DNA of 39,662 nucleotides from Candidatus Altimarinota bacterium. GTDB lineage: Bacteria > Patescibacteriota > Gracilibacteria > CAIRYL01 > GCA-016699755. The notes under the pieces were generated by a model. It worked only from the letters and a program-made list of their open reading frames with translations. It ran no database searches and was not told where the DNA came from. Below are positions 25,111-33,305 of the stretch, piece by piece; the first letter of the stretch is position 1; each line of letters opens with the position of its first letter. The position numbers and the translations under genes are program-made. Location of the stretch: assembly GCA_025210675.1 (NCBI GenBank), contig JAOARU010000048.1, positions 1 through 39,662 of the forward strand. Direction: 5' to 3'.

Positions 25111-25490
25111 AAGCGGTTTCTGACCATATTGCTCGTGGTTCAAGAGGAGTTTTCTGCCCTGTAGTAGATAGTTGGCATTTTTCAATTTTTCAAAAGTAGT
25201 AATGGCTTTAACAAGCAGTTTCTTCTCGGTTCAAGAATAAAAGATCGATCAGCTTAATTTTGATCACAGAATCGAGATCTTTATATTTATAGGACAGATA
25301 ATTGAACACCCCGATTACTTCGATTATCAGTTTCCAAAGAGCGTTCTCGCTTGAGTCTTTTTAAGTGTGCCAATAATTTCCCGAACTCTTCTCTGTTTCC
25401 CTTATATCCCGACTTTGCCTCGCTGTACCACTTCACAATGCCCATTTTCTTTCTGTCTGCGTATTCTCCGATGATTCTTTTTTGAGACAC
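25093..25490 (-). pseudogene. Remnant of a serine recombinase
   Basis: A 67-codon frame starting at the GTG at 25490 reads SQKRIIGEYADRKKM then IVKWYSEAKSGYKGNREEF. This matches the resolvase-domain stretch after the catalytic Ser in large serine recombinases. After about residue 46 the match is lost. Farther down the same strand, two other frames read DSVIKIKLIDLLFLNREE and then ITTFEKLKNANYLLQGRK, ending at a stop at 25093; they could be the recombinase C-terminus after a frameshift, but this is less certain. The catalytic Ser, the middle domains and the zinc ribbon are gone. Its 3' end faces the tRNA-Ala 3' end, as the intact recombinase faces tRNA-Asn. Confidence 0.65.
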
Positions 25491-25622
25491 TTCGCGGCAA
25501 CTACACCGTGGAGGAGGACACCCCTGTAACCGAACTCAAGGATCAAAACACGAAGTTTTGATACTGCAAATTGGTGGACGGAGTATTTAGGATTATTAAC
25601 GTGAATTCAAGGTCACTCTTTG

Positions 25623-26369
25623 ATGAAACGCTTGAAAAATAGACTGTTTTCATTAAAATTACTATATATTATCATTCTAAAATTTATGAGAAAAATAATT
25701 AAAAAATTTCGCAATACTCCAATTAGTCGTTTTCTGATGAAAATTTATTCATTTATTGAATTAATTGCTATCAAGAATTTTCAAGAAAAAAAGACAATGG
25801 ATTTAATAAATGGAATCATCAAAAAAGATAAGCCATTATTGCTTCCAAGTGAATTATTCTTAATCTATGCTTTTGCAAAAACTCAAACACTAATTGATGG
25901 TGATTATGCCGAAGTGGGAGTATGCGAAGGAGGAACAGCTAAAACTATCTGTGAAGCTAAAAAAGATAAATCATTATACCTGTTTGACACCTTTGATGGC
26001 TTACCAGAAACTGAAAAGATTGATGAAACTGTAAACTTCAAACCAAATATGTTTAGTGCGGATTTTGAAAAAGTAAAAGAGAAATTGGCTGATTATAAAA
26101 ATGTTTATATTTACAAAGGATTATTCCCAAAAACATCTACACCAATTAAGGATAAAAAATTTGCATTTGTTCATTTAGATGTTGATTTATATCAAGGAAC
26201 AAAAGACTGTCTCGAGTTTTTTTACAGCAGGATGACTAAGGGAGGGATTATCATTTCTCATGATTATGATATGGAAGGTGTCAGAAAAGCGTTTGATGAA
26301 TTTTTTGCTAACAAACCTGAAATTGTTATTCAGCTAGTAATGACTCAAGGCATGGTTATAAAAAGGTAA
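25623..26369 (+). CDS. TylF/MycF-type SAM-dependent methyltransferase
   Basis: The 248-residue protein has a basic N-terminus, then a class I methyltransferase core of the TylF/macrocin O-methyltransferase family. It shows YAEVGVCEGGTA (SAM loop), LYLFDTFDGLPE, FAFVHLDVDLYQGT (metal/acid motif) and GGIIISHDYD. Members methylate sugars or secondary metabolites, and in bacteria are often found near surface-glycan genes. No glycan or antibiotic genes surround it here. It is a single gene between a recombinase remnant and a strong terminator, so it may be a leftover cargo gene. ATG 25623 is used; a later ATG at 25686 is also possible. Confidence 0.82.
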   Translation: MKRLKNRLFSLKLLYIIILKFMRKIIKKFRNTPISRFLMKIYSFIELIAIKNFQEKKTMDLINGIIKKDKPLLLPSELFLIYAFAKTQTLIDGDYAEVGVCEGGTAKTICEAKKDKSLYLFDTFDGLPETEKIDETVNFKPNMFSADFEKVKEKLADYKNVYIYKGLFPKTSTPIKDKKFAFVHLDVDLYQGTKDCLEFFYSRMTKGGIIISHDYDMEGVRKAFDEFFANKPEIVIQLVMTQGMVIKR

Positions 26370-26433
26370 TCACAATTAAGTAAACTTAAATTCTCCTTAA
26401 ACCAAAGCACATTTCGCAACCCCGGAGTCTTAA

Positions 26434-26482
26434 AGACCATTTCAATTCGTCCCGCGAAGGCGAACTCTGAATGGTCTATTTT
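26434..26482 (+). terminator. Terminator of the TylF-type gene
   Basis: AGACCATT (26434-26441) pairs with AATGGTCT (26470-26477), extended by CA/TG and by an inner TTCG/CGAA pairing, then a T-run. From here to 26790 I see no gene; 26540-26625 holds the second copy of the short dispersed repeat. Confidence 0.8.
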
Positions 26483-26712
26483 TTAATTTTTTTACTCATA
26501 AAAATTCAATACATACCCATTGAAGATCTACAATTCGCAGACTACAACCCGAGAGCCGCCAGTAAAAATTAGGCTCAGGAGATCTTAGAGTAACAGGCAC
26601 AAAGTGAGAGTGCAGAGTCGTAGGGAAATTTCTTTCAAAAAAATAAACCCAAAAAAATATCAACAGATTATCTCATAATACCTAACGCAATATCAGTCCT
26701 TATTCTCCAATC

Positions 26713-26745
26713 AAAAAAGAGTAGCTAGATAACCACTCTTTTTTT
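26713..26745. terminator. Terminator of the sigma/anti-sigma operon
   Basis: AAAAAAGAGT (26713-26722) pairs with ACTCTTTTTT (26735-26744) around a 12-base loop. The A/T arms make it usable on both strands. It is about 45 bases past the stop of the anti-sigma-like gene. Confidence 0.75.
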
Positions 26746-26790
26746 ACTAACTTTAACCAACCAAGTTAAATTTTAGCACATTACTAAGTA

Positions 26791-28503
26791 TTATTTTTTA
26801 AATTCCATCATTCCTTCAATCTCTTTTTTGTGATCTTTAATTATATCTTTTATCAATGGTAGCATGACAGCTTTTTTATAAAAATAAGGATCTGATTCTG
26901 GTTTTTCTATAACGTCAAATTTTAAAGCAGGTACAAATAATTCACCTTCTTGCATATCATCTTCATCATATTTCCTGTGCAACATATATATCAACTCCGG
27001 TTCACCTACTTTTATAGACTTAATTTTAATTTTCATCTCACTTCTCATATATGGAGAAATAAATTGATAATCCAAGCCACCTTCTGAAATTAACTTTCTC
27101 AATTTTTTCTCATCTTGCTCTGTTTCATAATCCGAGCTTAGGTACTTATTAATCTTGATATTATACACACTTGCCACTTTCTTTTCTCTGATATTTACAC
27201 TTACACTCAGCCCTGTCTGGTGTCCTGATTGATCATAAACCTGCTTACCATTAATCCTTAAAGGATAAAGCACACTGATTTCTTCAGGTATATAAAGACT
27301 CTCACCCATCTCTTCTCCAAGATTCAGATATTCTTTTTGAACAACAGGATCAGCATAATCACTTTTATCGATATTATATTTCCTTAGAAAATCATCAGCA
27401 AGCGAAATCATTTTTTTATCACTTGGAATATCTGATTTTTTAAGTTGTTTTTTCTCAATACATTTTCGATCTCCTTTACATTCCCTATAAAGATTTGGCC
27501 ACTTATTATAATTCTTGTTAATTGAAATTGTAGAATTTTTTAAATCAATATAAATATTATGCCCGTATTTTTCATCTTTTTCTGAAAAATTAATACTATC
27601 AATACCAAGCTTTCCAAATTTCTCTAAATCAATAATTCCAAGATCAACATTTTTTATAAAATTACTAACTTTTATACCTTTTTCTCTTTGCAAAATTGCC
27701 ATTTTTGACTCAATTTCAGGCAAATCACCCTCAAAGACATACTTATACTCAGCCTGCTCAAATAATGGCATGATTTTTATATCAGCTCCTCCTTTGATTT
27801 CCGCTGCATCTCCTTTGATTTCCGCTGCCTCTACCTTGATTTCCACTTCTTCAGCCTCTATATTATCCATCATCAATGCCTCTGATGGTGGAATTTTTAA
27901 TATCTTTCTTACCTCTTTATCTTCCGTTGCATTATTTATACCTAGTGATTCAACCGAAGAATTCAAAAGCAATGGCTCAGGTGCTGAATTTGTATTCAAA
28001 TTCAAAGCCCTTGAATTATTGTTCGTCATGTTGGCAGTATTTTTTACCTTTTTTAGCTTAATTGTCCCAAAAGCATTTTCAGTCATCGTGATAATCTCTG
28101 ACTTAGTATCAAATTCAATACCTGCTGTCCTTGCTTCTGATTTAGGCATTTCATATTTTGCTGAATCCGGCACATTCATTGCTGGTGTATTATCCTGAAA
28201 ATAATACACACTTGGCACAGCTCCTACCAATAGTCCCGCTGTGATATACGCTAGTTTTTCCATATAGTTTCTATTAAATAAATAAAATAAAAAATTTGGT
28301 TCTTCTGAACTTGATTCAGTTTTTGAATCCGAAATTTTCTGCACAATTTCGTTTTTAAGCTCAGCTTGGAAATCCTTGCTAAAAGGCACATTAGGCTTAG
28401 ATTCCGCAATATTTTCCAGTATTGCCCTCACCTCCTTATCGTGTTTTTTTAAGCTTGTATCCAGTTCGTATAACTCACCTATGATTTTTTCTAAATTTCT
28501 CAT
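26791..28503 (-). CDS. Membrane-anchored anti-sigma-like protein
   Basis: The 570-residue protein begins with a charged cytoplasmic part (1-80), has one membrane segment (about 84-102), and then a large extracytoplasmic domain. It starts within the ATGA overlap of an upstream ECF sigma gene, the normal place for an anti-sigma factor. The zinc-type HxxxCxxC anti-sigma motif is not present, so the sigma-binding mode is unclear. Residues 216-243 contain a short Glu/Ala/Ile/Lys repeat (EIKVEAAEIKGDAAEIKGGA). The outer domain (about 245-570) has no family I recognise and could sense an envelope signal. Confidence 0.7.
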   Translation of the reverse strand: MRNLEKIIGELYELDTSLKKHDKEVRAILENIAESKPNVPFSKDFQAELKNEIVQKISDSKTESSSEEPNFLFYLFNRNYMEKLAYITAGLLVGAVPSVYYFQDNTPAMNVPDSAKYEMPKSEARTAGIEFDTKSEIITMTENAFGTIKLKKVKNTANMTNNNSRALNLNTNSAPEPLLLNSSVESLGINNATEDKEVRKILKIPPSEALMMDNIEAEEVEIKVEAAEIKGDAAEIKGGADIKIMPLFEQAEYKYVFEGDLPEIESKMAILQREKGIKVSNFIKNVDLGIIDLEKFGKLGIDSINFSEKDEKYGHNIYIDLKNSTISINKNYNKWPNLYRECKGDRKCIEKKQLKKSDIPSDKKMISLADDFLRKYNIDKSDYADPVVQKEYLNLGEEMGESLYIPEEISVLYPLRINGKQVYDQSGHQTGLSVSVNIREKKVASVYNIKINKYLSSDYETEQDEKKLRKLISEGGLDYQFISPYMRSEMKIKIKSIKVGEPELIYMLHRKYDEDDMQEGELFVPALKFDVIEKPESDPYFYKKAVMLPLIKDIIKDHKKEIEGMMEFKK

Positions 28504-29063
28504 AATATTGAAAAGATGATGATAAAAATTGTAAGAATTACATCTTTTTTTATTTTTTTGATTGCCCTAGAGAAGTCTATTCTACAACTTGATTCGGTCT
28601 TTCCGGTAATCTCGGCAATTTCCCTATAGCTTAAGTCTTGCCACAATCTCAACATGATGACATCTCTCTGACTTCCACTCAAACAAGACATATGTTTTTT
28701 AACTTTCTCAAACATTATCCTTGTGTCTGTATCTTTTTTAATTTGTTCGTCAGCATCAGATGACAAATCCCAAACATCTTCAATGTCGGTCGTCTCCTTG
28801 TGTGTACGATAATGGTCTATGACATTGTTTTTGGCGATTTGATAAAGCCATGTTGAAAATTGAGCCTTGTCGCTTTTGAATTTGCCAATGTTTTCAAGTG
28901 CCTTAAGAAAGGTTTTTGAGGTGAGATCTTCAGCTGTCTCTATATGAAAAGTTTTAAAATAAATAAAATTATAAATTTTTTTCACATAAAATTCGTATAG
29001 ATCTGCAAAGTGCTCAGTTCGACCTTCTTGGCATTTTTCAATAAGTACTTCTTCTTTGATCAT
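28500..29063 (-). CDS. ECF-type RNA polymerase sigma factor
   Basis: The 187-residue protein has sigma-70 region 2 (about 20-90: FYVKKIYNFIYFKT, AEDLTSKTFLKAL, FSTWLYQIAKNNVIDHYR) and region 4 (about 125-175: LSGSQRDVIMLRLWQDLSYREIAEITG). No region 3 is visible, as in ECF factors. It would direct transcription in response to an envelope signal relayed by the membrane protein that overlaps its 3' end by 4 bases. A promoter with ECF-like features lies just upstream. The last residues are hydrophobic and unusual for the family. Confidence 0.93.
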   Translation of the reverse strand: MIKEEVLIEKCQEGRTEHFADLYEFYVKKIYNFIYFKTFHIETAEDLTSKTFLKALENIGKFKSDKAQFSTWLYQIAKNNVIDHYRTHKETTDIEDVWDLSSDADEQIKKDTDTRIMFEKVKKHMSCLSGSQRDVIMLRLWQDLSYREIAEITGKTESSCRIDFSRAIKKIKKDVILTIFIIIFSIL

Positions 29064-29105
29064 TTGGTTTTAAGACGGCTAGCCTTCTGGATTTCCAAAA
29101 ATTTA

Positions 29106-29131
29106 TACGATAGGACCGAAAAAATGTTTCA
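29106..29131 (-). promoter_or_regulatory. Candidate ECF-type promoter of the sigma gene (autoregulation)
   Basis: On the minus strand, TGAAAC (29131-29126) and CGTA (29109-29106) are placed so that AAC and CGT are 16 bases apart. This is the usual layout for ECF promoters. It is about 40 bases before the sigma start, so the factor may drive its own operon. Confidence 0.5.
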
Positions 29132-29186
29132 GAAATTCTAGGCAAAGATGATTTTTGAGGGATATATTTTAATTCTTATTATACTA

Positions 29187-29864
29187 TTATCCAAAACCCC
29201 TTGGTGCAATTATAACAGTAAATTCACCTTTTTGCTTCTCCGGTGTTCCACTTAGTATCTCTTTTAATTCTTTTGCATTTCCATACAAAAATTCCTCATA
29301 AATTTTACTAATCTCTCTAGCAATACAAATTTGCCTATCCTGATCGAGCAGATTTTCTGCTTGCTCTAAAAACTTCATAATCCTATGCGTTGACTCATAC
29401 AATACAGCTGTATGCTCAAGTTCATTAATATTTTTAAATAACTTCTCCCGACCCTTCTTGTGAGGCATAAACCCAAAAAACTCAAAATGATTACTCGGAA
29501 AACAACAAGCAGACAAAGCCATCAAAAAAGCACTAGCACCAGCAATAGGCACAGAGCGAAAACCAGCCTGACAAGCATCATAAACAAGCTTATGCCCAGG
29601 ATCAGATATACAGGGAGTCCCTGCGTCCGAACAAAGAGCCACCCTTTTACCCTCCTCTAATAATCTTATGATTTTTTCTGGGTCTGATCCAGCATGAAAA
29701 GACACACAAGGAGTGCTGATCTTAAAATGACTTAACAACTTCCTAATATGACGAGTATCCTCAGAAGCTATAATATCTACATTTTTCAATATCTCCAAGG
29801 CTCGCATTGACATATCAGACAAGTTCCCGATTGGTGTTGGCACTACATACAATTGACTTTGCAT
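29187..29864 (-). CDS. rsmI: 16S rRNA (cytidine1402-2'-O)-methyltransferase
   Basis: RsmI 2'-O-methylates C1402 of 16S rRNA. The 225-residue protein begins LYVVPTPIGNLSDMS and contains ASEDTRHIRKLL, LCSDAGTPCISDPG, and ALYESTHRI-like (VLYESTHRIMKFL), all typical of this tetrapyrrole-methylase-fold family. It is slightly shorter than the Escherichia coli protein because the C-terminal extension is missing. Between this gene and the next (29865-30057) I see no coding sequence. Confidence 0.95.
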   Translation of the reverse strand: MQSQLYVVPTPIGNLSDMSMRALEILKNVDIIASEDTRHIRKLLSHFKISTPCVSFHAGSDPEKIIRLLEEGKRVALCSDAGTPCISDPGHKLVYDACQAGFRSVPIAGASAFLMALSACCFPSNHFEFFGFMPHKKGREKLFKNINELEHTAVLYESTHRIMKFLEQAENLLDQDRQICIAREISKIYEEFLYGNAKELKEILSGTPEKQKGEFTVIIAPRGFG

Positions 29865-30057
29865 TTTAAATTAACTAACAAAATCATTTTATCTGAGGAC
29901 ACATTTTTTGTAAAATCACCACCAATTTACACCTACATTTTGAGCCAAAATCTTTAACATATATACAATATCCCTGATTTCACTTGCACAACTTATTTTA
30001 TTAAAAACCATGCCAACTTCATCACAATTCACCAGCGATCCATCATGCAATAATCAA

Positions 30058-30486
30058 TCAATCCTCCCTACTAATAAAAGAAATCTCAATCAAAACTCCC
30101 ATTATAAGAAGCAGCGTAGCAATCCACCAACTCAAAACCCCATATTGCTGAAAAAGCAGTCCAATATTACAAACAGAAGCAAAAATCATCCCCTGCCTGA
30201 CAGCCATATTTGTAGAGCGAGCTACTGAGCGATAAGGCAAAAAAGAAGCCCTAAAAAAAGCTCCAAACAAAGCAAAAGTACTAGCAGTTGCAAAGAAAAA
30301 AGTAGCATAAAAAAGCGGTATAGCGATCTCAGGAGATGAAAATGGCGATGAATTATTAACAACTATGCTCCAAGCAGTCCAAGAAAAAAAAGCAGCCACA
30401 CTCAAAGCAAACAAAGGCCAATTACTACGACTTTTTTTAAATAACTCCTCAGCTATCTCCATTGCTTTTCTTCTTTCTTGATTCAT
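30058..30486 (-). CDS. Four-TM membrane protein of unknown function, coupled to metK
   Basis: The start at 30486 gives 142 residues and an ATGA overlap with the metK stop; an upstream frame start at 30531 lies inside metK. About four membrane helices are visible (roughly 24-43, 53-75, 92-110, 113-133). The pattern [10 protein letters not shown]-like start and [10 protein letters not shown] is one I have seen in CPR hypothetical proteins, but no function is known. It is co-transcribed with metK. Confidence 0.75.
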   Translation of the reverse strand: MNQERRKAMEIAEELFKKSRSNWPLFALSVAAFFSWTAWSIVVNNSSPFSSPEIAIPLFYATFFFATASTFALFGAFFRASFLPYRSVARSTNMAVRQGMIFASVCNIGLLFQQYGVLSWWIATLLLIMGVLIEISFISRED

Positions 30487-31613
30487 AAAAATTTCGCCTT
30501 TAAGGTTTCTGCAATATCTATTTTTTCCCATGGAAAATCACTATTGCCAAAATGCCCGTTTGTAGATGTAGATCTATAAATGGGACGCTTAAGATCAAAA
30601 TAGCCAATTATATCAGCAGGCTTAGTAGGGAAGTATTCATAAGCTATTTCTTCTAATTTTTGATCACCAACCTTGCCAGTTCCAAAAGTCTCTATATAAA
30701 TAGAAACAGGCTCTGCAATCCCAATAGCATAAGAAATCTGCACCTGACACTTTTGAGCCAAGCCACTCGCCACCATGTTTTTAGCCATATAACGAGCTAT
30801 ATAAGCTCCACTACGATCTACTTTTGATGGATCTTTCCCAGAAAAACAACCACCCCCATGAGGAGCATATCCCCCATAAGTATCGACCACGATTTTGCGT
30901 CCTGTTAATCCAGCATCTGCCACAGGACCTCCCTGTACAAAACTTCCAGTTGGATTAATATGAAATATAGTCTCATCATCGAGATACTGACCAATACTTG
31001 CCTCAATTATTTCTGATTTTATTATCCTTCTTAACTCCTCTTGATCTATCTCAAGTGAATGTTGCGCTGAAAGCACCACCGTATGCACCCTTCTTGGCTC
31101 TTTATCCCTTGTATATTCCACTGTTACCTGGCTTTTGCCATCAGGCCTTAAAAAATCAATCACCCCAGACTTTCTAGCCTCAGTTAGCTTTTGAGTCAAC
31201 TGATGAGCAAGCGTGATTGGAAGAGGCATCAATTCCGGTGTCTCATCTGAAGCATAACCAAACATCAAACCCTGATCTCCTGCACCCTGCTCAGCCTGAT
31301 CAACTCCTTGAGCTATCTCTGAGCTCTGCTCAGAAATAGAAGTGATAATCCCACAAGTATTAGCATCAAATCCCAACTCAGACCCCACAAACCCAATATC
31401 CCTGATCACACTTCTAGCTATCTTCTCCGTATTGCACCATGCGTTTGTGCTAATCTCACCAAATACATAAACCAATCCTGACTTTACAGCTGACTCAATA
31501 GCAACCTTACTATTTGGATCTTTACGGATTAATTCATCTAAAATTGCATCAGAAATTTGATCGCAAATTTTATCTGGGTGCCCCTCTGTAACTGACTCTG
31601 ATGTAAAAAGCAT
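30483..31613 (-). CDS. metK: S-adenosylmethionine synthetase
   Basis: MetK makes S-adenosylmethionine from methionine and ATP. The 376-residue protein shows the family motifs [29 protein letters not shown] (the GAGDQG motif) and [16 protein letters not shown]. The length matches bacterial MetK. SAM is used by the several methyltransferases in this window (Trm11-like, rsmG, rsmI, TylF-type). The stop overlaps the start of the small membrane gene downstream. Confidence 0.97.
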   Translation of the reverse strand: MLFTSESVTEGHPDKICDQISDAILDELIRKDPNSKVAIESAVKSGLVYVFGEISTNAWCNTEKIARSVIRDIGFVGSELGFDANTCGIITSISEQSSEIAQGVDQAEQGAGDQGLMFGYASDETPELMPLPITLAHQLTQKLTEARKSGVIDFLRPDGKSQVTVEYTRDKEPRRVHTVVLSAQHSLEIDQEELRRIIKSEIIEASIGQYLDDETIFHINPTGSFVQGGPVADAGLTGRKIVVDTYGGYAPHGGGCFSGKDPSKVDRSGAYIARYMAKNMVASGLAQKCQVQISYAIGIAEPVSIYIETFGTGKVGDQKLEEIAYEYFPTKPADIIGYFDLKRPIYRSTSTNGHFGNSDFPWEKIDIAETLKAKFL

Positions 31614-31669
31614 TATTTCAATAAATTCAAAATATATCTTATACGATAAAAAATTTTTTTTAAAGCAAA

Positions 31670-31924
31670 CTACTTTTTACGCTTATTTTTTACAAAAATT
31701 TGGATTGCAATTTTTTTTATAAAAGGGATTTTTGACCCAACCTGAAACAATATCTTACGCAAAAACCGAATCATTTTTTTACCATGACTTGGAGATATCA
31801 AAAGTACGCCAGAAGTGATCAATACTAGGCCAGGTGACAAAGGGAATATCAAACTGACAACGCCAAACATTATCAATACAACCCCAAGTGCAACCTTCAA
31901 GTGCCTTTTTAAGCCCTTAAGCAT
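31670..31924 (-). CDS. Small PGPGW-like membrane protein
   Basis: The 84-residue protein has two membrane segments around [18 protein letters not shown], which resembles the PGPGW family of small membrane proteins of unknown function. The C-terminus is strongly basic (KNKRKK). It overlaps the purD 3' end by 16 bases on the same strand and is probably translated with it. Confidence 0.65.
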   Translation of the reverse strand: MLKGLKRHLKVALGVVLIMFGVVSLIFPLSPGLVLITSGVLLISPSHGKKMIRFLRKILFQVGSKIPFIKKIAIQIFVKNKRKK

Positions 31925-33231
31925 TTCATATGTTTAATTTTTTTTTCAATCAAAGTCCTCGTACCAATATCAGTCCTATGAAAAACAGCCCCCTTGACGC
32001 TACTACAAGCCTCTTCCGCCATTTTTTCAGCCATATAAATATCATCTGCCTTTGCCACAAAAGCAATAGCACGTGACCCCTTAAGATAAAGCACACCTTC
32101 TTGCTCATCAACACTAGCAAAATGTATCTCAATCCCCGCAGGAATTCTATCATAATCTATTTCAACAGCTTTATTTTTGACTGGATTTTCAGGATAACCC
32201 TCTGGGACGATATACTTACAAACAGTAGCTTTTTCTTCAAAGCCTACCTCTATCTTATCAAGCCCTTCATTAATAACAGCTTCGCAAATCTCCACAAAAT
32301 CACCCTCAAGCAGACAAAGAGCATTCATAGCCTCAGGATCACCAAATCTAGCATTATACTCTATTAATCTCACACCATTTTTAGTAGCAATAAAACCCCC
32401 ATACATAATCCCCTTAAACCTCTCACCACACTCTTTTTCAAGAGCCTGCATCACCTTAAAAGTAATATCCTCAGCCTCTTTTGTATCCTGTTCAGTCAAA
32501 AAAGGCAATGACCCAGAAACATCAGACACTGTACCCATTCCGCCTGTATTTTCACCTTTATCATCTTCAAATGCCCTTTTATTATCTTGAATAATTGGCA
32601 TCTTCTTTAAACTCACACCATCTGCAAAAAACATCGCAGAAAACTCCTGACCCTCTAATTTTTCCTCAATCACAACCACACCTAATTCCCTGAGACACTC
32701 TTTTGCATACCTTACACCTTCCTCAATAGTCTTAAAATGATCATCTTGTACCTTGACCCCTTTTCCACCTGCCAATCCATCATATTTTACCACTATTTTA
32801 CCAAGAGACTCCGCATACTCCATCATACCTTCTTCACTTGTAAACACTCTAAAATCAGGATTAGCCCTGATCTCATATTTATCCAACAGATTCCTAGTAA
32901 AACTCTTTGAACTTTCCAACCTAGCCAAACTCTTAGTTGGAGCCACACTCTTTATGCCTAGCTCCAAAAGTGCATCACTAGCACCCATTGCGATTGGATC
33001 ATCAGGACCTATGATAGCAAAATCAGGCTGCTCTTTTTGAGCAACCTCTTTCAAAAAATCAAAATCAAGCAATGAATCAACAACATAAACCTCCTTAGCC
33101 AAATCTAAAATACCAGGATTATTGGCAGTTGAGATAGTGACGACCTCTGCATCTTGCGGACTTCTCAATATAGCCTTACAGATAGCATGCTCCCTAGCCC
33201 CATTACCAACTACAAGTATTTTTTTACTCAT
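31909..33231 (-). CDS. purD: Phosphoribosylamine--glycine ligase
   Basis: PurD joins glycine to phosphoribosylamine in purine synthesis. The 440-residue ATP-grasp protein shows VVGNGAREHAI at the N-terminus, VVKYDGLAGGKGVKV, EEKLEGQEFSAMFFADG, and GFIATKNGVRLIEYNARFGDPE. The length is usual for PurD. No other purine gene lies in the window. The downstream small membrane gene starts before its stop. Confidence 0.95.
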   Translation of the reverse strand: MSKKILVVGNGAREHAICKAILRSPQDAEVVTISTANNPGILDLAKEVYVVDSLLDFDFLKEVAQKEQPDFAIIGPDDPIAMGASDALLELGIKSVAPTKSLARLESSKSFTRNLLDKYEIRANPDFRVFTSEEGMMEYAESLGKIVVKYDGLAGGKGVKVQDDHFKTIEEGVRYAKECLRELGVVVIEEKLEGQEFSAMFFADGVSLKKMPIIQDNKRAFEDDKGENTGGMGTVSDVSGSLPFLTEQDTKEAEDITFKVMQALEKECGERFKGIMYGGFIATKNGVRLIEYNARFGDPEAMNALCLLEGDFVEICEAVINEGLDKIEVGFEEKATVCKYIVPEGYPENPVKNKAVEIDYDRIPAGIEIHFASVDEQEGVLYLKGSRAIAFVAKADDIYMAEKMAEEACSSVKGAVFHRTDIGTRTLIEKKIKHMKCLRA

Positions 33232-33305
33232 TCTTCTTTAAAAATATGCCTGATTATTTTGGGCGATTTTTAATTTTAAATCAAGATCGACTTTCACCAA
33301 AAAAT

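Larger units (their letters stand above)
25009..26606. repeat. Short dispersed repeat flanking the accessory segment
   Basis: ACAGGCACAAAGTG occurs at 25009-25022 and again at 26593-26606, in the same orientation. Both copies are followed after a few bases by AGAGTC. The two copies bracket the recombinase remnant and the methyltransferase gene. The span given here covers both copies and what lies between. Confidence 0.6.
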
